Assembly: GCF_000720485.1 (NCBI RefSeq)
Contig: NZ_JOAX01000027.1
Location: forward strand, 38,687-102,686
Reading direction: 5' to 3'
DNA from: Streptomyces ochraceiscleroticus
Lineage (GTDB): Bacteria; Actinomycetota; Actinomycetes; Streptomycetales; Streptomycetaceae
Length of the DNA stretch: 64,000 bases
The notes beneath the pieces were generated by a model, which searched no databases, was not told the origin of the DNA, and saw only the letters and a program-made list of their open reading frames with translations. Positions 25,737 through 35,898 of the stretch are shown here, one piece after another; the stretch's first letter is position 1, and each line of letters opens with the position of its first letter. The position numbers and the translations under genes were made by a program.

Positions 25737-26147
25737 TCAGCGTGTCCAGCCCAGCAGGACGACCACCGCGATGGCCACCGCCAGCAGCCCGACGCCCGCG
25801 CCCAGCAGGGACGGGAAGCGGGAGGCCGGCAGGTCCTCGCCGCGCCGCATCGCCCGTTCGCAGCGCACCCAGTGGCTGACCGAGCGCACGGCGCACAGCG
25901 CGCCGCCCGCGAGCAGCGCCACGGTGAAGACCGTGCGCACCGTCTGGTGCAGCGACGGCAGGAACTGGTCGACCGCGAAGCCGCCGCCGATCAGCGCGAA
26001 CGCCGTGCGCAGCCAGGCCAGGAACGTGCGCTCGTTGGCGAGCGAGAAGCGGTAGTCGGGGGTGGAGCCCTCGTTGCGGATCCGCGCGGGCGCGAACCAC
26101 AGGCGCAGGTCGGCGGCGAGCGCCCGCATCCGGTCCGGGAAGATCAT
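25737..26147 (-). CDS. YidH-family (DUF202) membrane protein
   Basis: A 136-residue membrane protein of the YidH/DUF202 type. The motif NERTFLAWLRTAFALIGGGFAV precedes helix 1, with further helices near residues 75-90 and 110-130. The ATG at 26147 is preferred over the GTG three codons upstream because AAGGTG lies 6 nt before it. It starts 10 bp after the Nudix gene stop, so the two are likely co-transcribed with the downstream DUF202 gene. The role is unknown. Confidence 0.85.
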   Translation of the reverse strand: MIFPDRMRALAADLRLWFAPARIRNEGSTPDYRFSLANERTFLAWLRTAFALIGGGFAVDQFLPSLHQTVRTVFTVALLAGGALCAVRSVSHWVRCERAMRRGEDLPASRFPSLLGAGVGLLAVAIAVVVLLGWTR

Positions 26148-26157
26148 GTTTCGCACC

Positions 26158-26724
26158 TTATCCGGCGGCCGGCCGCCCGGCCGCCTCCCAGTCCCGCAGC
26201 CGCCGGAACGCCTCCAGGCCGTCCGGTACCCACTGCCATTCGGGCAGCCGGGCCGCCAGCTCCTCCTCCGTCAGGAACGCGTGCCAGGCGACCTCCTCCG
26301 CCTGCGGATCGACCGGCAGCGTGCAGCGCACCTCGTACACCGCCGACCACCAGGTGTGCTCCGGCGACTCGTACAGGAACCTGAACAGCGGTACGGGGCA
26401 GGGGAGTCCGCTGACGCCCAGCTCCTCCTCGGCCTCGCGCAGCGCCGCGTCGTCGTAGGACTCGCCCGCGCCGACCACCCCGCCCACGAACAGGTCGTAG
26501 TGCGAGGGGAAGACCAGCTTCTGCGCCGTGCGGCGGTGCACGAAGATCCGGTCCTGCTCGTCGCGGACCAGGATGAAGGTGGAGCGGTGCCGCAGCCGGC
26601 GGGCGTACGCCTCGCCGCGCGGGGCCTGCCCCACGACCCGGTCGTGCTCGTCGACGATGTCGAGGATCTCGTCCGCGTTGCGCGGCTGCTGAGAAGCCGG
26701 CTGCTCCGGCTGCTGATCGGTCAT
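26158..26724 (-). CDS. Nudix hydrolase
   Basis: A 188-residue Nudix-fold pyrophosphohydrolase. The complete Nudix box GX5EX7REXXEEXGX is present as GAGESYDD, AALREA and EEELGV, giving the magnesium site. The segment DEHDRVVGQAPRGEAY and the overall size resemble the YfcD/IPP-isomerase-like Nudix group. The ATG at 26724 gives MTDQQPEQ; the longer frame upstream is unlikely. The substrate, a nucleoside-diphosphate derivative, is not predictable. It is the first gene of a probable operon with the two DUF202 genes. Confidence 0.9.
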   Translation of the reverse strand: MTDQQPEQPASQQPRNADEILDIVDEHDRVVGQAPRGEAYARRLRHRSTFILVRDEQDRIFVHRRTAQKLVFPSHYDLFVGGVVGAGESYDDAALREAEEELGVSGLPCPVPLFRFLYESPEHTWWSAVYEVRCTLPVDPQAEEVAWHAFLTEEELAARLPEWQWVPDGLEAFRRLRDWEAAGRPAAG

Positions 26725-26789
26725 GGGGTCATGCAACCAGACGGCCGGCGCCGGCCCAGGGCCCGGGCGCACTGCCCCTCACTCCGGGC

Positions 26790-28232
<1,443 letters not shown>

Positions 28233-28256
28233 TTAAAAGCCATGGTTCCGGCTGAG

Positions 28257-28312
28257 GGATGCGTCGTCTCTTCGTGGCGGAGGGGTCGTCCCTTCGTGAC
28301 GGATGCGTCGTC
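28257..28312. repeat. 22-bp tandem repeat, about 2.5 units
   Basis: Units begin at 28257, 28279 and 28301. The first two are identical at 18 of 22 positions (core GTCGTC.CTTCGTG.C), and the third keeps the first 12 bases of unit 1 (GGATGCGTCGTC). The repeat lies in the 305-bp stretch (28208-28512) between the TetR gene and the next gene. That stretch otherwise holds only the operator at 28218 and an unremarkable leader. Confidence 0.7.
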
Positions 28313-28512
28313 GTCGGCCTTGCGTGATCTTCCGAACCGGCCGCCTTGGTGGGGGCGTTGGCGGCCCTCGGCCCACCGGACGGGGGTTGACGGGAACCAC
28401 CGGTGCCGCTTTGCTGTCTGTGATCACCTCGTGTCGATCCGTTCATCGAACCTGCACATACCTGCCCCTGTGCGGGCGCCGGAGGGAAGAGCGCCGTGGA
28501 GAGACCCCTGGT

Positions 28513-29496
28513 ATGACTCCACCGCCCCCACCCCCACCTCTGGGGCGCGCCCGCCGCAAGGCCCCCGCCGGAGTCCGTCCCGCGCTCGACGACACCGAGC
28601 TCGCCGCGAGCCTCGACGCGCTCGCCCAGGGCCGCTGGACCGCCGCCCGGGCCCTGCTCGCCGCGACCGGCACCGACTGGGACCGCCGCGGCCACCGCCT
28701 GCTCGCCCTCGGCGCCGCCAGGACAGGCGCCGTCTGGGCCCGCGAATGGCAGCTCGCCGAGCCCGACAGCCCCGACGCCGCCGCCTTCACCGCGGCCGCC
28801 GCCGTCCACCGCGTACTGCGCGGCAAGGAGGCCGCCGAGGCCGCCCGCGAGAGCTGCCTGACCGCCGCCCGGATGGCGCCCGACGACCCCACCCCCTGGC
28901 TCGCCCTGCTCCTCCTGGCCCGCGCCACCGGCACCCCCGACGCCCGCGAGCACGCCTTCGACCAGGTGCGCGCCCGGCATCCAGGCCACCACCACGCCCA
29001 CCACCTCATGGCCGCCTGCCTCGCCGAACACCAGCCGGGCGACACCGACGACCCGCTGCACCAGGTCTACGACTTCGCCGCCTGGGCCGCCGAACAGGCC
29101 CCCGCCGACTCCCCGCTGGCCGTCCTGCCCGTCGTCGCCCACGCCGAGCGCTACCGCGTCCTGGCCGCCGCGGGGCTGGAGCCCGCCGACCCCGCGGCGT
29201 CCGGGCACTGGGCCACCCGCCGCGCCCGCCAGGCCATGAAGGCCGCCTTCGACTGGTGGCTGGAGTGGGAGGGTACCCACAAGGGCAGCACCGGGGGCGC
29301 CACCGGCCACCCGCGCGGCATGGTCGACCTGAACTTCCTCGCGCACGCCAAGTACTGCGAAGGGCGGCTGGCCGAGGCGGCCGCCCTCTTCCACCGCATC
29401 GGCCCGCACGTCACCGCCGAGCCGTGGGGCTATCCCGACCGCGATCCGGCGCGTGCCTTCCGGGCCGCCCGCGACCTAGCCCTGCGCGCCACCTGA
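28513..29496 (+). CDS. Helical-repeat (TPR-like) protein, function unknown
   Basis: A 327-residue alanine-rich protein that reads as a chain of paired helices, for example LAASLDALAQGRWTAARALL, VHRVLRGKEAAEAARESCLT and FLAHAKYCEGRLAEAAALF. This is typical of tetratricopeptide-like scaffolds. It starts with a proline run (MTPPPPPPPLG). There is no signal peptide or enzyme motif. It ends 30 bp before an amino-acid permease gene and probably shares its transcript. Its role is unknown; a regulatory or assembly partner is possible but unsupported. Confidence 0.75.
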   Translation: MTPPPPPPPLGRARRKAPAGVRPALDDTELAASLDALAQGRWTAARALLAATGTDWDRRGHRLLALGAARTGAVWAREWQLAEPDSPDAAAFTAAAAVHRVLRGKEAAEAARESCLTAARMAPDDPTPWLALLLLARATGTPDAREHAFDQVRARHPGHHHAHHLMAACLAEHQPGDTDDPLHQVYDFAAWAAEQAPADSPLAVLPVVAHAERYRVLAAAGLEPADPAASGHWATRRARQAMKAAFDWWLEWEGTHKGSTGGATGHPRGMVDLNFLAHAKYCEGRLAEAAALFHRIGPHVTAEPWGYPDRDPARAFRAARDLALRAT

Positions 29497-29526
29497 TCCC
29501 GCCGTCCCCGAAAGGACCGTTCCGCC

Positions 29527-31095
29527 ATGCCCACCGGCAGTACGCACGAGATCAGCACCTTCAAGGGACAGGAACGCGCCCTGAGTGCCGACCGCATCGG
29601 CACGCCCGGCCTCCTGCTGTCCGTACTGGCCGCCAGCGCCCCGCTGATGGCCGTGGCCGGCGTCATGGTGACCACGTACCAGGTCATGGGCATCGTCGGA
29701 CAGCCGCTGCTGTTCGTCATCCTCGGCGTGGTGATGGCGCTGTTCAGTGTCGGATACGCTGAGATGAGCCGGCACGTGCACAACGCCGGCGCCTTCTACG
29801 CGTACATCGCCAGGGGCCTGGGCGGCACCGCGGGCGCCGGCGCGTCCTTCGTGGCGCTCGCCGCCTACAGCGCCCTCCAGGTCGGCATCTACGGCATCTT
29901 CGGCTTCGAATTCGCCGCCCTGCTCGGCACGTTCTTCGGCATCACCGTCGTGTGGTGGGTCCCGGCCGTACTCGCCGTCCTGCTCACCGGCGCCCTCGGC
30001 GCCCTGAAGATCGACCTCAACGCGAAGGTGCTGGGCGTCCTGCTCCTCATAGAGGTCGCCCTCATCGTGGTTTTCGACCTCGCGTTCGCCGCGCAGCCCG
30101 GGCCGCAGGGCCTGTCCCTGCACGCCTTCGACCCCACGACCCTCGGGGGCGCGGGCCTCGGTACGGCGCTGTGCTTCGCCGTTGCCGGCTTCCTCGGCTT
30201 CGAACAGGCCCCGGTGTACGCGGAGGAGACCAGCCGGCCGGGGACTGTCGTGGCCCGCGTGATGTTCCTCGCCGTCGGCTTCTCCGCGGTCTTCTTCGCC
30301 CTCAGCTCCTGGCTCATCGGCGTCGCCACCGGCCCGGACCACGTCGTCGCCACCGCCGGCAAGGAAGGCCCCGGGCTGATCTTCGCGCTCGCCGAGCCCC
30401 GCCTCGGCGGCCTCTTCACCGACGTCCTGCACGTCTTCTTCGTGACCGGCATCTTCGCCTCGATGCTCAGCTTCCACAACGTCGTGGCCCGCTACGCCTT
30501 CGCCATGGGCCGCGAGGGCCTGCTGCCCGCCGCCCTCGGCCGCACCTCGAAGGCCAGCGGCGCGCCCGCCCTCGGGTCGTTCCTGCAGACCGTCGTCTCA
30601 CTGGTCGTCGTCGTGGCGTTCGCCGTCACCGACCGCGCGCCCACGGGCGACCCCACCACTCCCGTACTGAAGCTCTTCACCTGGGGCGGCAATCTCGGCG
30701 CCCTCGGGGTCATCGCCCTGATGGCCACCGCGTGCGCCGCCGTCATCGCCTTCTTCGTACGCCGCGGTGCCGGGCGCGCCCAGGCCGGGCGGCTCACCGC
30801 CGCCGCCGTCGCCGGGCTCGCCCTGCTGGTCGTCCTGGTCTACGCGGTCAAGGACTTCGGCGTCCTGGTCGGCGCCGGTACGGGCTCCGCGCTGACCTGG
30901 CTGCTGCCGGCCCTCATCGGCCTCGCGGCGGTCGTGGGACTCGTGTACGGGCGCGTGCTGCGCGCCACCCGCCCCGAGGTGCACGCCCGGATCGGCCTGG
31001 GCAACGAGGCGTTCCGGCTGGAGAAGGCCGCCGCCGACGGGGTGCCGGGCACGGAGCCGGGGCGCGGCCTCCTCAGCCCTCCAGGGACGCGCTGA
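29527..31095 (+). CDS. APC-family amino acid permease
   Basis: A 522-residue, 12-helix member of the amino acid-polyamine-organocation family. Helix 1 has the unwound GTPGLLLSVLAASAPLMAVAG pattern, with FLGFEQAPVYAEE in helix 6 and SMLSFHNVVARYAFAMGREGLLP in the helix 8 region. It probably imports an amino acid or polyamine by proton symport; the substrate is not deducible. AAAGGA lies about 12 nt before the ATG. Its last 23 bp overlap the end of the convergent ferredoxin-like gene. The preceding TPR-like gene is 30 bp upstream. Confidence 0.9.
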   Translation: MPTGSTHEISTFKGQERALSADRIGTPGLLLSVLAASAPLMAVAGVMVTTYQVMGIVGQPLLFVILGVVMALFSVGYAEMSRHVHNAGAFYAYIARGLGGTAGAGASFVALAAYSALQVGIYGIFGFEFAALLGTFFGITVVWWVPAVLAVLLTGALGALKIDLNAKVLGVLLLIEVALIVVFDLAFAAQPGPQGLSLHAFDPTTLGGAGLGTALCFAVAGFLGFEQAPVYAEETSRPGTVVARVMFLAVGFSAVFFALSSWLIGVATGPDHVVATAGKEGPGLIFALAEPRLGGLFTDVLHVFFVTGIFASMLSFHNVVARYAFAMGREGLLPAALGRTSKASGAPALGSFLQTVVSLVVVVAFAVTDRAPTGDPTTPVLKLFTWGGNLGALGVIALMATACAAVIAFFVRRGAGRAQAGRLTAAAVAGLALLVVLVYAVKDFGVLVGAGTGSALTWLLPALIGLAAVVGLVYGRVLRATRPEVHARIGLGNEAFRLEKAAADGVPGTEPGRGLLSPPGTR

Positions 31096-31477
31096 CGCGG
31101 CGGGAGACCTTGATGGCGTAGAGGTCCAGGATGCCGGGCGGCTCGGCGATACCCGGGCCGCCCGCCCGTATCCACGCGGCGATGTCCGCCAGCGCGTCGT
31201 CGTCGTTGACCAGGCCCAGCCATACGGGGCGGCCGCCCGCCGCGCGCCCCTCGGGCGACGGCTGGACCACGACCACGTTCGCCTGGTCGCACACGTCCAG
31301 GCACTCTGAAGCGCGCACCGGGGCCGCGCCGTCCAGGGCCGCGCGCAGCCGCGGGATCTGGCCCGCGTGGTCGACGCCGGGAATCTTGCCCGCGTCACCG
31401 CAGCAGCAGCCGCGGCACACCGTGACACGGCAGGAGGCGGCCTGGGCGGCGGGGCGGCGGGAACGCTTGTTGATCAC
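31073..31477 (-). CDS. Thioredoxin-like [2Fe-2S] ferredoxin domain protein
   Basis: A 134-residue protein of the thioredoxin-like ferredoxin type. The cluster-binding cysteines are in CRVTVCRGCCCG near residues 16-27 and ECLDVCDQANVVVV around 58-71. It has more N-terminal cysteines than the usual pattern. Such proteins carry electrons or act as metal chaperones, but the partner is unknown. It is the only gene in this direction here; it is divergent from the P450 98 bp away, which could in principle use it, although P450 partners are normally of the adrenodoxin or 3Fe-4S type. Confidence 0.85.
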   Translation of the reverse strand: MINKRSRRPAAQAASCRVTVCRGCCCGDAGKIPGVDHAGQIPRLRAALDGAAPVRASECLDVCDQANVVVVQPSPEGRAAGGRPVWLGLVNDDDALADIAAWIRAGGPGIAEPPGILDLYAIKVSRRVSASLEG

Positions 31478-31562
31478 CCGTCCATCGTACGGGGCGCCGG
31501 TGCCGCTCCGGAGGGCCCACGGGTGTGGCCCTCAACTCGCGGTGACAGCGGGGCCTTTGGGG

Positions 31563-31568
31563 TAGGAC
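31563..31568 (+). promoter_or_regulatory. -10 element TAGGAC of P450 gene, leaderless start
   Basis: TAGGAC ends 7 nt before the ATG of the P450, with no Shine-Dalgarno sequence, so the mRNA probably starts at the AUG. Confidence 0.45.
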
Positions 31569-31575
31569 CGGTGGC

Positions 31576-32976
31576 ATGACTGACACTGATACGCACACCG
31601 GCTCCGGCGCTGCGCCCTCTGGTGCGGCGACGCACATACCGGGCCCCAAGGGGCTGCCGCTCCTCGGGTCGATGTTCGAACTGCAGCAGGACTCCCTGGG
31701 GGCGTTCCTCCGGGCCCGCCGCGACCACGGTGACGTGGTGCGGGTGTCGGCGGGGCCGCCCGGCCTGCGGACGGTCCTGCACGGCGTCTTCTCCGCCGAG
31801 GGCGTGCAGCAGGTGCTCGCCACGGAGTCGGCGAACTTCCGCAAGGACAACCCGTTCTACGAAGAGGTCCGGGCCGCCTTCGGCAACGGCCTGCTGACCA
31901 GCCAGGACGCCGACTATCTGCGGCAGCGGCGGCTGGTGCAGCCGCTCTTCACCAAGCGCAGGGTGGACGGGTACGCCGACGCGATCGCGCAGGAGGCCGG
32001 CGCGGTCGTTGAACGATGGGGCGAGGAGACGACCGTCGACCTCGTCGGCGAGATGAGCCGGCTGGCGCTGCGCACGGTCGCGCGCATCCTCTTCGGTGCC
32101 GACGTGGAGACCGCCGTGGAGGTCATCCACCGCTCCTTCCCGGTGATCAACTCCTACGCCCTGAGCCGCGCGTACGCCCCGGTGAACGTGCCCCGCGAGT
32201 GGCCGACCCCCGGTAACCGCCGTGCGATGGCCGCGATCGCGGAGGTGTACGCGGTCTGCGACCGGATCATCGCCGAGCGCCGCGCGGCCCCCGAGGGCCC
32301 GGTCGGTGACGACCTGCTCACCCTTCTCGCGCAGGCCGGCAGCGAGGAGGACGGCAGCCTGGACGCGACCGAGATCCGCGACCAGGTACTGGTCTTCCTC
32401 CTCGCGGGGCACGAGACCACCGCCACCTCGATGGCCTTCACGCTGCACCTGCTGTCGCGCCACCCGGAGGAGCAGGCGCGCGCCCGGCAGGAGGTCGACG
32501 ACGTACTGGGCGACCGCGCGCCCACCGCCGCCGACCTGGAGCGGCTGCCGTATCTGACGCGCGTGCTCAAGGAGGGCATGCGGCTCTACCCGGCCGCTCC
32601 GGTGGTCGGCCGCCGGGCCGTCGCGGACACGGAGATCGGCGGCTACCGCATCCGGGCCGGCTCGGACGTCGTGGTCGCCCCCTGGGTCACGCACCGCAAC
32701 CCGGACCTGTGGGAGGACCCGGAGCGCTTCGACCCCGAGCGGTTCACGCCGGAGCGGGTGGCCGCGCGGCACCGGTACGCGTGGTTCCCGTTCGGCGGCG
32801 GCCCGCGGGCCTGCATCGGCCAGCACTTCTCGATGCTGGAGTCGGTGCTGGCGCTGGCGACGCTGCTGCGCGGATACGAGCTGGAGGCGGCGGACGACGC
32901 CGAGGTGCCGGTGGCGGCGGGCATCACCCTGCAGGCCAAGGGCCCGGCGCGGGTCCGGCTGCGGCCGCGCGCGTAG
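31576..32976 (+). CDS. Cytochrome P450
   Basis: A 466-residue heme monooxygenase. Signatures are the oxygen-binding I-helix AGHETTA, the K-helix ExxR in KEGMRLYP, the PERF segment, and the heme loop FPFGGGPRACIGQHF with Cys413 as the thiolate ligand. The length and the proline-rich N-terminal PGPKGLPLLGSM resemble the eukaryote-like class (as in CYP102 or CYP110 heme domains) more than the 400-residue streptomycete biosynthetic P450s. There is no fused reductase and no ferredoxin gene in the same direction. Fatty-acid or terpene hydroxylation is plausible but not shown. Confidence 0.93.
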   Translation: MTDTDTHTGSGAAPSGAATHIPGPKGLPLLGSMFELQQDSLGAFLRARRDHGDVVRVSAGPPGLRTVLHGVFSAEGVQQVLATESANFRKDNPFYEEVRAAFGNGLLTSQDADYLRQRRLVQPLFTKRRVDGYADAIAQEAGAVVERWGEETTVDLVGEMSRLALRTVARILFGADVETAVEVIHRSFPVINSYALSRAYAPVNVPREWPTPGNRRAMAAIAEVYAVCDRIIAERRAAPEGPVGDDLLTLLAQAGSEEDGSLDATEIRDQVLVFLLAGHETTATSMAFTLHLLSRHPEEQARARQEVDDVLGDRAPTAADLERLPYLTRVLKEGMRLYPAAPVVGRRAVADTEIGGYRIRAGSDVVVAPWVTHRNPDLWEDPERFDPERFTPERVAARHRYAWFPFGGGPRACIGQHFSMLESVLALATLLRGYELEAADDAEVPVAAGITLQAKGPARVRLRPRA

Positions 32977-33063
32977 CGGCCGGCACGGCCGCGGCCGTCG
33001 TCGCTCCGCGGTCCCGCCGGGCGCGCCGAAAATCGTTCCGCCTAAACGCCACGAAAATAGCGT

Positions 33064-33092
33064 TTGCATTTTCGCCGCGCTCGGCGTAGCGT
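33064..33092 (+). promoter_or_regulatory. Promoter of the ABC-F gene
   Basis: TTGCAT (33064-33069), a 17-bp spacer and TAGCGT (33087-33092) make a good vegetative-type promoter, with transcription expected near 33099. An inverted repeat CGAAAAT / ATTTTCG (33052-33074) and AACGC / GCGTT (33045-33064) overlap the -35 region in an A/T-rich patch. This starts a leader of about 260 nt. Confidence 0.6.
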
Positions 33093-33129
33093 CTTTCCCG
33101 GCCCCATTGCCGTCGATTGGAGAAGGCCG

Positions 33130-33141
33130 TTGCTCGTCTGA
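33130..33141 (+). promoter_or_regulatory. Possible three-codon leader peptide in ABC-F leader
   Basis: TTG CTC GTC TGA (M-L-V) lies about 31 nt into the predicted transcript. GGAGAAGG begins at 33119, so GGAG is 7 nt from the TTG. The stop codon overlaps the first stem of the leader structure. Whether it is translated is unknown; very short upstream frames of this kind are a feature of drug-controlled attenuators. Confidence 0.4.
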
Positions 33142-33282
33142 GGTCCTGAGACGCCGCGCTGGTTCAGCGCATCGTGAGACCTCGGCGTGCCATCGTGCCC
33201 ACGACGGCCGTCCGGCCGCCCGCGTACACCTCCGTGTGCGCGGGATGCGTACGGCAGCTCCGTACGCATCCCCGGCGGCCGG
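33140..33282 (+). promoter_or_regulatory. Structured leader (putative attenuator) of ABC-F gene
   Basis: Nested perfect stems are present. GAGGTC (33140-33145) pairs with GACCTC (33178-33183) and encloses GCGCTG-GTT-CAGCGC (33156-33170). Farther on, CCGGCCGCC (33212-33220) pairs with GGCGGCCGG (33274-33282) and encloses a 13-bp perfect hairpin GGGATGCGTACGG / CCGTACGCATCCC with a 5-nt loop (33242-33272). The whole lies in the 385-bp gene-free stretch between the P450 and the ABC-F ATPase. The layout fits transcription attenuation. Confidence 0.55.
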
Positions 33283-33361
33283 CACCTTCACGGTCCCCCG
33301 CACCAGCGGTGTCTCCCTGTGCTGCTCCAACAGCCCACCCCCTTGCCTCCAGGAGACCCGT

Positions 33362-35002
33362 ATGTCCATGTCCTCACACCCCGGCCCCGCCACCTCCGTC
33401 GTCTGCACCGGCCTGACCTTCGCCTGGCCCGACGGCACGACCGTCCTGGACGACTTCCAGCTCACCATCGGCCCCGGCCGCACGGGCCTCATCGGCCTCA
33501 ACGGCGCCGGAAAATCAACCCTGTTGAAGCTCATCGCCGGCGAGCTGACGCCGACCGCCGGCAGCATCAGGACCACCGGCGACATCGGCTATCTCCCGCA
33601 GAACCTCACCCTGGACACCACCCTCCCGGTCGACGAAGTACTGGGCATCGCCCGCACCCGTGCGGCGCTGCACGCCATCGAGGGCGGCGACGCGAGCGAG
33701 GCCCACTTCACCGCCGTCGGCGACGACTGGGACGTCGAGGAGCGCGCCCGCGCCACCCTCGACCAGCTCGGCCTGCACGGCATCGAGCTGGACCGCACCC
33801 TGGGCGAGGTGTCCGGCGGCGAGTCCGTCCTGCTGCGGCTGGCCGCCCTGCTGCTGCGCCGCCCGGACGTCCTTCTCCTGGACGAGCCGACGAACAACCT
33901 CGACCGCCGGGCCCGCGCCCGGCTGCACGAAGCGGTCGAGCGCTGGTCCGGCGTGCTGGTCGTGGTCAGCCACGACCGGGAGCTGCTGGAACTGGTCGAC
34001 CAGATCGCCGACTTCCGGGCCGGCGAGGTCCACTGGTACGGCGGCAACTTCACCGCGTACGAAGCGGCCCTCGCCGTCGAGCAGGAGGCAGCCGAGCGCA
34101 TGGTGCGGGTCGCCGAGGCGGACGTGCAGCGCCAGCGCCGCGAGCTGACCGACGCCCACGTCAAGCTGGCCCGCCGGGTCCGCTACGGCAACAAGATGTC
34201 CGCCAACAAGCGCGAGCCGAAGATCATCATGAACGAGCGCAAGCGCCAGGCTCAGGTCTCCGCGGGCAAGCACCGCATCATGCACACCGAGAAGCTCAAG
34301 GAGGCCAGGGAACGGCTCAGCGAAGCGGCCGAAGCGGTCCGCGACGACGACGCGATCCGCATCGACCTGCCGTACACCGCCGTGCCGCCGGGCCGCGGCG
34401 TGCTCACGCTCCAGGGTCTGACGACCCGCTGCGGCACCCGCGTCGACCTGGAGCTGCGCGGCCCCGAGCGGCTCGCCCTCACGGGACCCAACGGCTCCGG
34501 CAAGACGACGCTGCTCCGTACGGTCACCGGCGAGCTCGCCCCGGTGGCGGGCGAGGCGCTGGTCCACGTACCGCACCGCTTCCTGCCCCAGCGCCTGGAC
34601 GTGCTCGACGACGGGCTGACCGTCGCCGAGAACGTCGCCCGCTTCGCCCCGCACGCCACCGTCAACCACGTCCGGGCCCGGCTGGCCCGCTTCCTCTTCA
34701 AGGGCGCCCGCGCCGACCAGCCGGCCGCCACCCTCTCCGGCGGGGAGCGCTTCCGCGCGACCCTCGCCGCCCTCATGCTCGCCGAGCCCGCGCCGCAGCT
34801 CCTGCTCCTCGACGAGCCCACCAACAACCTCGACCTGGCGTCCGTGCGCCAGCTGGTCACCGCCCTCGACGCATACGAAGGAGCCCTGATCGTGGTGAGC
34901 CACGACGAACGATTCCTGGCAGAGGCAGGCATCACCCGCACGCTGGACCTGGGCGGCCCGCCCCAGGACCCCGCCCCGGAGCCGGGCATACCGGCGGAGT
35001 AG
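33362..35002 (+). CDS. ABC-F family ATPase (ribosome protection type)
   Basis: A 546-residue soluble protein with two ABC domains and no membrane part. The first Walker A is GLNGAGKST (residues 45-53), followed by the signature EVSGGES and Walker B VLLLDEPTNNLD. The inter-domain linker (about residues 235-335) is long, basic and coiled (RRVRYGNKMSANKREPKI). The second domain has GPNGSGKTT, TLSGGERF and LLLLDEPTNNLD. ABC-F proteins of this kind bind the ribosomal E site and can displace drugs from the peptidyl-transferase centre. The long structured leader supports an antibiotic-resistance role. The drug class cannot be read from the sequence. Confidence 0.92.
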   Translation: MSMSSHPGPATSVVCTGLTFAWPDGTTVLDDFQLTIGPGRTGLIGLNGAGKSTLLKLIAGELTPTAGSIRTTGDIGYLPQNLTLDTTLPVDEVLGIARTRAALHAIEGGDASEAHFTAVGDDWDVEERARATLDQLGLHGIELDRTLGEVSGGESVLLRLAALLLRRPDVLLLDEPTNNLDRRARARLHEAVERWSGVLVVVSHDRELLELVDQIADFRAGEVHWYGGNFTAYEAALAVEQEAAERMVRVAEADVQRQRRELTDAHVKLARRVRYGNKMSANKREPKIIMNERKRQAQVSAGKHRIMHTEKLKEARERLSEAAEAVRDDDAIRIDLPYTAVPPGRGVLTLQGLTTRCGTRVDLELRGPERLALTGPNGSGKTTLLRTVTGELAPVAGEALVHVPHRFLPQRLDVLDDGLTVAENVARFAPHATVNHVRARLARFLFKGARADQPAATLSGGERFRATLAALMLAEPAPQLLLLDEPTNNLDLASVRQLVTALDAYEGALIVVSHDERFLAEAGITRTLDLGGPPQDPAPEPGIPAE

Positions 35003-35035
35003 CGGCCCCGGAGGGGTATCGCGCACGGGTGCCGC

Positions 35036-35740
35036 TCAGAAGTGGTGGAGCAGCTCCGTGAAGGCGGAGAGCCGCAGCACCCTCTCGTCCGCCGGATCCA
35101 GCTCGCTGTGCTCCAGCACCCACGTGTTGTCGTTCGGGATGAACACCGCGTTCATCCCGGCGGCACGCGCGGGGAGGATGTCCGACTTGGGGGAGTTGCC
35201 GATCATCCAGGCCGACTCCGGCGTCAGCGCGTACTCCCGCGCCAGATTCCGGTAGGTGCCGACGTCCTTCTCCGCGACGATGTGCACCCCGCGGAAGTGG
35301 TGCGCCAGCGCGGAGTTGTCCACCTTCCGCCGCTGCTCCTCCGCGTCACCCTTGGTCAGCAGCAGCAAGTGGTGCCGCCCCGCCAGCTCGGCGAGGGTCG
35401 CGGCGACCCCGGGGATCAGCTCCACGGTGCCGCCGTCGAACGACGCCGCCCAGGCCGCGATCCGCGCCAGCTCCGCCGCGGTGGCGTCCCGGCCGTGCAG
35501 CTGCGCCAGACACTCGCCCAGGCTGCGCAGGAAGACCTTGCTGCCGTATCCGTGCACCTCGGCGTTGGCCGCCTCGACGGCGTCCAGGGCCGCGCGCACA
35601 CCGTCCCGCCCGAGCCGCAGCCCGATCTCGGGATCCGTCATCCAGTCCAGGAACTCGTCGATGACCCGCTCGAAGATGACGTTGTTCTCCCAGAGCGTGT
35701 CATCCGCGTCAAAGATCAGAACCTTCTCCGTGCCACCCAA
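35036..35740 (-). CDS. HAD-family hydrolase, TTG start
   Basis: A 234-residue haloacid dehalogenase-superfamily phosphatase. Motif I is FDADDTLWEN with the nucleophile aspartate, motif II is LLLTKGD, motif III is the lysine in EKDVGTYR, and motif IV is MIGNSPKSDILPA. The start is a TTG at 35740 with GGGAGGAA 5 nt upstream; no ATG or GTG gives a family-like N terminus, and the upstream frame is not protein-like. The class is the subfamily I type with a helical cap. The substrate is unknown. Confidence 0.88.
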   Translation of the reverse strand: MGGTEKVLIFDADDTLWENNVIFERVIDEFLDWMTDPEIGLRLGRDGVRAALDAVEAANAEVHGYGSKVFLRSLGECLAQLHGRDATAAELARIAAWAASFDGGTVELIPGVAATLAELAGRHHLLLLTKGDAEEQRRKVDNSALAHHFRGVHIVAEKDVGTYRNLAREYALTPESAWMIGNSPKSDILPARAAGMNAVFIPNDNTWVLEHSELDPADERVLRLSAFTELLHHF

Positions 35741-35898
35741 CGCCGTTCCTCCCGTGCGCCACCGGTCGTCATCCGTCCGACCGCGCACAGTAGTGAGCGG
35801 ACCCGGCCCGCCGCACGGGGTTATCGATGGGGCGGCACACGGGCCGCACACGGCGGAGGGCCGGCCGAGTATCCACTCGACCGGCCCTCACCGCACTG

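Noticed and set aside
28501..28560. Proline-codon run as a repeat or frameshift signal at the TPR-like protein start
   Set aside because: The run encodes a plausible proline-rich N terminus and the frame continues cleanly; no shift is needed.
31576..35002. Part of an antibiotic gene cluster (P450 plus ABC-F)
   Set aside because: There are no synthase, scaffold or tailoring genes nearby, and the flanks are core genes, so these are more likely stand-alone genes.
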